Assembly (NCBI GenBank): GCA_020636995.1 | Contig: JACJWU010000006.1 | Span: forward strand, 124,001-188,000 | DNA length: 64,000 nucleotides | Direction of reading: 5' to 3' | From: Actinomycetota bacterium | GTDB taxonomy: Bacteria; Actinomycetota; Actinomycetes; S36-B12; UBA10799 | Part shown: positions 60,002-64,000 of the stretch, one piece after another | Position numbering within the stretch: position 1 is the first letter of the stretch | How the letters are laid out: each line of letters begins with the position of its first letter | Translations under genes and position numbers: made by a program | Notes under the pieces: generated by a model | Database searches by the model: none | What the model was told of the DNA's origin: nothing | The model's input: the letters and a program-made list of their open reading frames with translations, nothing else

Positions 60002-61462
60002 TCAGCGGTTCGGGGTGAACACCTCACCGAACACGGCCTTGAGCAGCACCTCCACCAACGGCACGGGCGAGGCCTCGAGCAGGGCGTTGATCCCGGCCAT
60101 CTCGTCCGGCAGCCCCACCCCGCCCTCACCCTTGAATCCGGCAAGCTGCAGCAGCCCGTCGATCGTGGCCTGGTCGAGCGCCGCGACATCGATCGTGGCC
60201 GCTGCGGCGGCCAAGTTGGGATCGATGTCGGCGCGCCCCTTCCCCGTGGCTGCCTCGGTGGCCCGCTGCACCACGTCGATGAACTCGTCCGCGCGATCGC
60301 CGATCCCGGCCGAAACCGTGACGTGGATGTTCGTGGGTCCACCACCACGGGCCGGCTGGACCTGCAGCGACCATCCCAGGACGTGTGCTTCATCCGCGAC
60401 GATGCGCACGTCGGGCCCGTCGGGTGAACCGGTGTCCCCGATACAGACCAGGGAGGACTCGGGCTGTACGACCAACCGCAACCCGGGGATCTGCTCCACG
60501 GCCTCGGCGATGTGCAGCGCACCGGCCCGCGACTTCAGCGCCAGTTCCCGCAAGCCCTCGCGGCCGAGCAGGTGCAGCACGGCCCAGGCCGCCGCCCCGG
60601 GTCCGGCGGAGCGACTCGACAGCAGTGTGTTGTTGATCAGCGGATATCCCGGCCACCCCGCGTCGGCGAAGTAGTGGTACGCGCGCAGTTCGGGCGTCGC
60701 GTGCAGCAGGATCGACACACCTTTGGGTGCGTACCCGTACTTGTGCAGGTCCATCGAGGCCGATGTGACGCCGGGGATGCTCATGTCCACCGGCGGGCGG
60801 CCTTCGTCCTCGAGGATGAACGGAAGCACCCAGCCCCCGATGCACAGATCGAGGTGGCACAGGATGTCCCGTTCGGCTGCCGCCGCTGCCACCTGTTCGA
60901 CCGGGTCGATCACACCGTGTGCGTAGCTCGGGGCCGAAACGACGGCCAGCGCCGTCCGATCGTCCATCGCGGCGATCATGGCCTCGGCGTCGGCCTTGAA
61001 GTCGGCGTCGACCGGTATGTCGATGATGTCCACGTCGAACAGCCAGGCACCCTTTCGGAATGCCGAGTGCGCCGTGATCGGCAACAGCATCGTGGGCCTG
61101 CCCTGACCACCGCGCCGCCGGTAGCGTTCGCGCGCTCCGAGCACCGCCAGCATGCACGACTCGGTACCGCCACTGGTGGCCGTGCCCACGGCGTCCGGTC
61201 CACCGCCGTGCAGGTCGAGTGCGGCGCCGACCAGGTCGTTCTCCACGGCCGCGATGCTGGGGAACGCCGTCGGGTCCAATCCGCTGCGCCCCCACGCCGT
61301 GGCGGCAGCAGCGTTGGCCACCTCCCGCAGTTGCGATTTGCCGGACTCGAAGTGGTAACTCGTGGCCTTCGTGTAGTCGAGGTCCACCTCGCGCATCGCG
61401 ATCAGGGCCGACAGGATCTCGTCGGCCGGCAGGCCCTTGTCAGGAAGTGGCGGCAGAGTCAT
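60002..61462 (-). CDS. PLP-dependent decarboxylase/lyase, sphingosine-phosphate-lyase-like
   Basis: ATG 61462 with GAGGTG before it gives 486 residues of the group II decarboxylase fold: VGTATSGGTESCMLAVLGARE near residue 90, ITAHSAFRKGAWLFDV near 130, ILCHLDLCIGGWVLPF near 205 with the PLP aspartate and SMDLHKYGYAPKGVSIL near 240 with the Schiff-base lysine. HKYGYAPKG is typical of sphingosine-1-phosphate lyases, rather than glutamate decarboxylases. In bacteria such enzymes may cleave phospho-sphingoid bases or decarboxylate amino acids. Its start lies inside the end of the transporter gene, so it is translated with it. Confidence 0.8.
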   Translation of the reverse strand: MTLPPLPDKGLPADEILSALIAMREVDLDYTKATSYHFESGKSQLREVANAAAATAWGRSGLDPTAFPSIAAVENDLVGAALDLHGGGPDAVGTATSGGTESCMLAVLGARERYRRRGGQGRPTMLLPITAHSAFRKGAWLFDVDIIDIPVDADFKADAEAMIAAMDDRTALAVVSAPSYAHGVIDPVEQVAAAAAERDILCHLDLCIGGWVLPFILEDEGRPPVDMSIPGVTSASMDLHKYGYAPKGVSILLHATPELRAYHYFADAGWPGYPLINNTLLSSRSAGPGAAAWAVLHLLGREGLRELALKSRAGALHIAEAVEQIPGLRLVVQPESSLVCIGDTGSPDGPDVRIVADEAHVLGWSLQVQPARGGGPTNIHVTVSAGIGDRADEFIDVVQRATEAATGKGRADIDPNLAAAAATIDVAALDQATIDGLLQLAGFKGEGGVGLPDEMAGINALLEASPVPLVEVLLKAVFGEVFTPNR

Positions 61463-62798
61463 GTGCACCTCGCAGTTCGTCGAGTTGTTGTTCGGTCAGG
61501 TCGTACTTCAGCAGGGTCGGCAGGCTCAACAGCATCATCAGAGCAGGGAACAGGGAGAACGACAGAACGATCCCGGTGAGCGCACTGTTCGGCTGCGTCA
61601 CCGTCTGGCCGCCCTCGCTGGAGATGAATCCGGTCACCGCCAGGATCAGGCCCACGATCGCCGGACCCAGCGCCAACGAGACGGTCTCGGCTGCGGCCCA
61701 CACGCCGGTGAAGACCCCCGCCCGCTGATGCCCGTGCTGGGCGGCGTCCGCTGCCACGGCATCCGGGAGCATCGCCAGCGGGAACATCTGCATGCCTGCG
61801 TACGCCACACCGACCAGGCCGACAAGCCCGTACACGGCCGCATCCGGAAGGCTGCGGCTGAAGAACAACCCGACCGTCGCGATGAGGAAGACAGCACTGG
61901 CCATCAGGAAACCCCGCTGCTTGCCCGCCCGTTTCGACACCATGGCCCACAGCGGCATGACGATGATGGCCGGTGCGACGAGGCAGGCGAAGAGCAGAGT
62001 CTGCTGGAGCTCACCGCCGCCGAGGATGTACGTGGCCAGGTACGGCACCGCCGCGAGCATGGCGCCGGTCGCCAGCGCTTGCGCCACGAAGGTCAGCATC
62101 AGCAGCAGGAACCAGCGGTTCTCGCGCACCGCGGCGACCCGCTCCTGCATCGTGGGTTCGCTGGCGCCCTGGGTGTAGGACCGCACGCGACGCAGGATGA
62201 GCCAGCACACGACCGTCGCGATCAGCAGTAATACGGCGACGACGACGCCCATCCCCGCGTACCCGCTTCGGCCCGAACCGAACGCCTTCACCAGGATCGG
62301 GGCCCCGGCACCGAAGAGCAGGATCGACAGGGTGAGGAAGACGATGCGGATGGCCGTGATCCTCGTACGCTCGCCGTAGTCGTCGGTGATCTCCGCCGGC
62401 ATCGCCAGGTAGGTCACCTGGAACGTGGCGAAGCCCGTGATCGCGAACAGGAAGAACACGCCCACCCACAGCGCAGCGGCGTTGCCCTCCAAGCCGCCGG
62501 GCGCCGCGAAGGTCAGCGCGAACATCGGCGCGAGGATCAGGCCACCGATGAGCAGCCACTTGGCCCGCGATCCGGTCCGCACCATCGTCTTGTCCGACAT
62601 GCTGCCCACGACCGGAGCGATGATCACATCCCAGGCCTTGGGCAGGAACACCACGAGGCTGGCCACTGCCGCAGCCACCCCGAGAATATCGGTCAAGTAG
62701 AACAGCAGGACCAGGCCTGGAACCGTCGCGAAACCACCGGTGCCGAACGAGCCGAAGGCGTAGCCGAACCGTTGGCCGGAGGTGAGCCTTTGTGACAT
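61440..62798 (-). CDS. GPH-type MFS transporter (glycoside/sugar-cation symporter family)
   Basis: From ATG 62798 the protein has 452 residues and about twelve helices. It begins TSGQRFGYAFGSFGTGGFATV and has KAWDVIIAPVVGSMSDKTMVR (the D-x-x-x-D/P motif of the GPH family) and YLAMPAEITDDYGERTRITAIR in the loop 2-3 equivalent, both family hallmarks. The second half has LVGVAYAGMQMFPLAMLPDAV. It should co-transport a sugar-like or phosphorylated solute with sodium or protons. It overlaps the PLP enzyme gene by 23 bases, suggesting uptake of that enzyme's substrate. Confidence 0.85.
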   Translation of the reverse strand: MSQRLTSGQRFGYAFGSFGTGGFATVPGLVLLFYLTDILGVAAAVASLVVFLPKAWDVIIAPVVGSMSDKTMVRTGSRAKWLLIGGLILAPMFALTFAAPGGLEGNAAALWVGVFFLFAITGFATFQVTYLAMPAEITDDYGERTRITAIRIVFLTLSILLFGAGAPILVKAFGSGRSGYAGMGVVVAVLLLIATVVCWLILRRVRSYTQGASEPTMQERVAAVRENRWFLLLMLTFVAQALATGAMLAAVPYLATYILGGGELQQTLLFACLVAPAIIVMPLWAMVSKRAGKQRGFLMASAVFLIATVGLFFSRSLPDAAVYGLVGLVGVAYAGMQMFPLAMLPDAVAADAAQHGHQRAGVFTGVWAAAETVSLALGPAIVGLILAVTGFISSEGGQTVTQPNSALTGIVLSFSLFPALMMLLSLPTLLKYDLTEQQLDELRGAHDSAATS

Positions 62799-62896
62799 GG
62801 GCCCCAGTATTGTGCCGATGCGGGTTGCGATGCGCTGCGATTCGCGCATGTCATCGTGGTGGCGGCCCGCACGCCCGGTGTGCGTCGCATGTGTTC

Positions 62897-62962
62897 GATG
62901 GGGTTCAGGTAGACCGATGGGGCTCAGGTAGACCGATGGGGCTCAGCGCCCGGCGAACCCCA
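62897..62962. repeat. 19-bp tandem-inverted array (GATGGGG family), locus 3
   Basis: GATGGGG starts at 62897, 62916 and 62935, an exact 19-bp period, with units GATGGGGTTCAGGTAGACC and GATGGGGCTCAGGTAGACC; one inverted unit GAACCCCAA starts 19 bp later at 62954. It lies between two leftward genes. The unit sequence matches those at 22125 and 54110, 41 and 9 kb away. Confidence 0.85.
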
Positions 62963-62975
62963 ACGCCGCGGACTC

Positions 62976-63818
62976 TCACAGCCGCTCGGCGATACCCCTA
63001 ACCAGACGCTTCAGCGCGGTGGGGTCCTGCTTGAGGAACAGCGACGGTTCGACCAGTTCGAGTTCGGCCAACATCGGCTGGTCGTCGTCGTCGCGGATCA
63101 GGTCGATGCGCGCGTACAACAGCTCGTGCGGGATGTCGGCGATGACCGCCTCGGCGAGTTCTCGCTCCACGTGGGCGATGGGCAGTGCGTGGGAGACGCT
63201 CTCCTGCGCATCGCCGAGCCGGGGGCTCTTGCGCACTGCGTGGGTCAATTCGCCGTCGATCCAGATCAGGGAACGCTCCCCGTACTCTTCGACGGACCGC
63301 AGATACGGCTGCACCATGACCTCCCGGTCGGTGCACAGCGTGCGCCAGAAGTCCTGGGCCGCCGCCGACCGCGGATCGGTGATTCGATCCGTGAGGAAAG
63401 AACCCGCGCCCACAACCGGTTTGGCCACCACGTCATGCCAACCACGGTCGGCCATGAGGTCCACGAGGTCGAGTTCCTCACCCACCCCGAGCCACGCCGT
63501 CGGCACTACCGGCACCCCTTGTGTGGCCAGTTGCCGCAGGTACCCCTTGTGTGTGTTCCACTGCACGACCTCGACCGGGTTGAACAAACGAGTGGCGGTA
63601 CCGGCGCGCACAGCCCAGTCGAGGAACGCGTCGAGATGGTCGATGTAGTTCCACGGTGATCGCAGAACGGCCATCCCGAACTGCGACCAGTCGATGGTCT
63701 CGTCGTCCCAGGCCGCCAAGGTGGGGCTGAGGCCGGCGTCGGCGAGAGCCGCCAGCAGCAGTTCCTCGTCGACATCCTCTTCGGGCATGGTCTGGCAAGT
63801 CACGATCGCAACGCTCAC
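62976..63818 (-). CDS. ATP-grasp domain protein
   Basis: GTG 63818 after GAGAGTGG gives 280 residues. The start SVAIVTCQTMPEEDVDEELL is the N-terminal alpha/beta domain; RSPWNYIDHLDAFLDWA and NTHKGYLRQLATQGVPVVPT lead into the ATP-grasp fold, with DVVAKPVVGAGSFLTDRI as the lysine-containing nucleotide strand and LIWIDGELTHAVRK. The metal end, normally E-x-N, reads MLAELELVEPSLFL. Members ligate a carboxylate to an amine, as in peptide or antibiotic precursors; this compact type resembles cycloserine-ligase and glutathione-synthetase-like proteins. No substrate clue nearby. Confidence 0.8.
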   Translation of the reverse strand: MSVAIVTCQTMPEEDVDEELLLAALADAGLSPTLAAWDDETIDWSQFGMAVLRSPWNYIDHLDAFLDWAVRAGTATRLFNPVEVVQWNTHKGYLRQLATQGVPVVPTAWLGVGEELDLVDLMADRGWHDVVAKPVVGAGSFLTDRITDPRSAAAQDFWRTLCTDREVMVQPYLRSVEEYGERSLIWIDGELTHAVRKSPRLGDAQESVSHALPIAHVERELAEAVIADIPHELLYARIDLIRDDDDQPMLAELELVEPSLFLKQDPTALKRLVRGIAERL

Positions 63819-63924
63819 GTTGCCACTCTCGCGCACGCCGAACAGCCGAGTCGAGCGGGGCCGCCTCACAGAGAGGATCAGTCTCCTGAATCGAGCTCCG
63901 GCGCATGCCGACCTCGTGCGACCC

Positions 63925-63976
63925 CAGACAGAAGCGACCCCCGCCCGGCCGAAGCCATGACGGGGGTCGCTGTCTG
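63925..63976 (-). terminator. Strong terminator hairpin near the right edge
   Basis: CAGACA...GCGACCCCCG (63925-63943) pairs with CGGGGGTCGCTGTCTG (63961-63976) over 16 bp with a three-base bulge. A minus-strand frame ending EAQ-TAG at 63988 may be the end of a gene entering from the right, for which this would be the terminator. Confidence 0.7.
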
Positions 63977-64000
63977 AAGGTGCTGGACTACTGCGCCTCG

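Overview
The window is high-GC DNA from an actinobacterium. The evidence is strong GC bias in third codon positions, many GTG starts, apparently leaderless promoters, a DUF2510-PrsW protease, DUF222/HNH proteins of the 13E12 type, DUF6398 and DUF6629 proteins, a deazaflavin-dependent DUF385 protein, a CGNR regulator and a topA-tmk-holB cluster. The genus cannot be told from sequence alone. It reads as ordinary chromosome, rich in small regulator/target pairs and secreted proteins, with a few broken genes and one clearly foreign insert.

Left part (1-26.7 kb): a truncated PAS sensor gene, an esterase, a secreted polysaccharide deacetylase, a frameshifted MFS exporter, an Idh/MocA oxidoreductase, an Rrf2 regulator with a consensus promoter, a peroxidase-OhrR pair, an SDR/TPR divergent pair, an EamA exporter divergent from a CGNR regulator, a PrsW protease, several secreted proteins of unknown role, a shattered delta-60 repeat gene, HNH copy A, a BNR/FnIII secreted protein, a lactate/malate dehydrogenase-like protein, a NarL-type two-component system and a secreted protein built of 11-residue repeats.

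Middle (26.7-44.6 kb): a complete histidine utilisation operon hutH-hutU-hutI-hutG running leftwards, a DUF4386 membrane protein divergent from its likely TetR repressor with two identical operators, a P-type cation ATPase broken by an amber codon and a frameshift, HNH copy B (a 1,320-bp near-identical duplicate of copy A), a DUF6398 protein, a MazEF-type toxin-antitoxin pair, an Orn/Lys/Arg decarboxylase family protein, a secreted protein with a phospholipase A2-like motif and a HepT/MntA (HEPN/MNT) toxin-antitoxin pair.

Foreign insert and tRNA (44.6-46.5 kb): about 1.5 kb with a different base composition holds the tail of one gene, an intact folC and the head of a patatin gene, cut off sharply at both ends. 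It lies between a possible tyrosine recombinase remnant and a tRNA-Thr(CGU) gene.

Right part (46.6-64 kb): alpha/beta hydrolases, a patatin-like protein, a 691-residue protein whose second half resembles acyl-ACP reductase, an SMP-30-like protein, holB-tmk and topA, a sphingosine-phosphate-lyase-like PLP enzyme coupled to a GPH-type transporter, and an ATP-grasp protein.

The most unusual feature is a set of intergenic arrays: short units, usually 19 bp, repeated head to tail and then again inverted, so the transcript would fold into long hairpins. Unit sequence differs from place to place, but three distant loci share one family and two others share a second. I know of no standard name for them.
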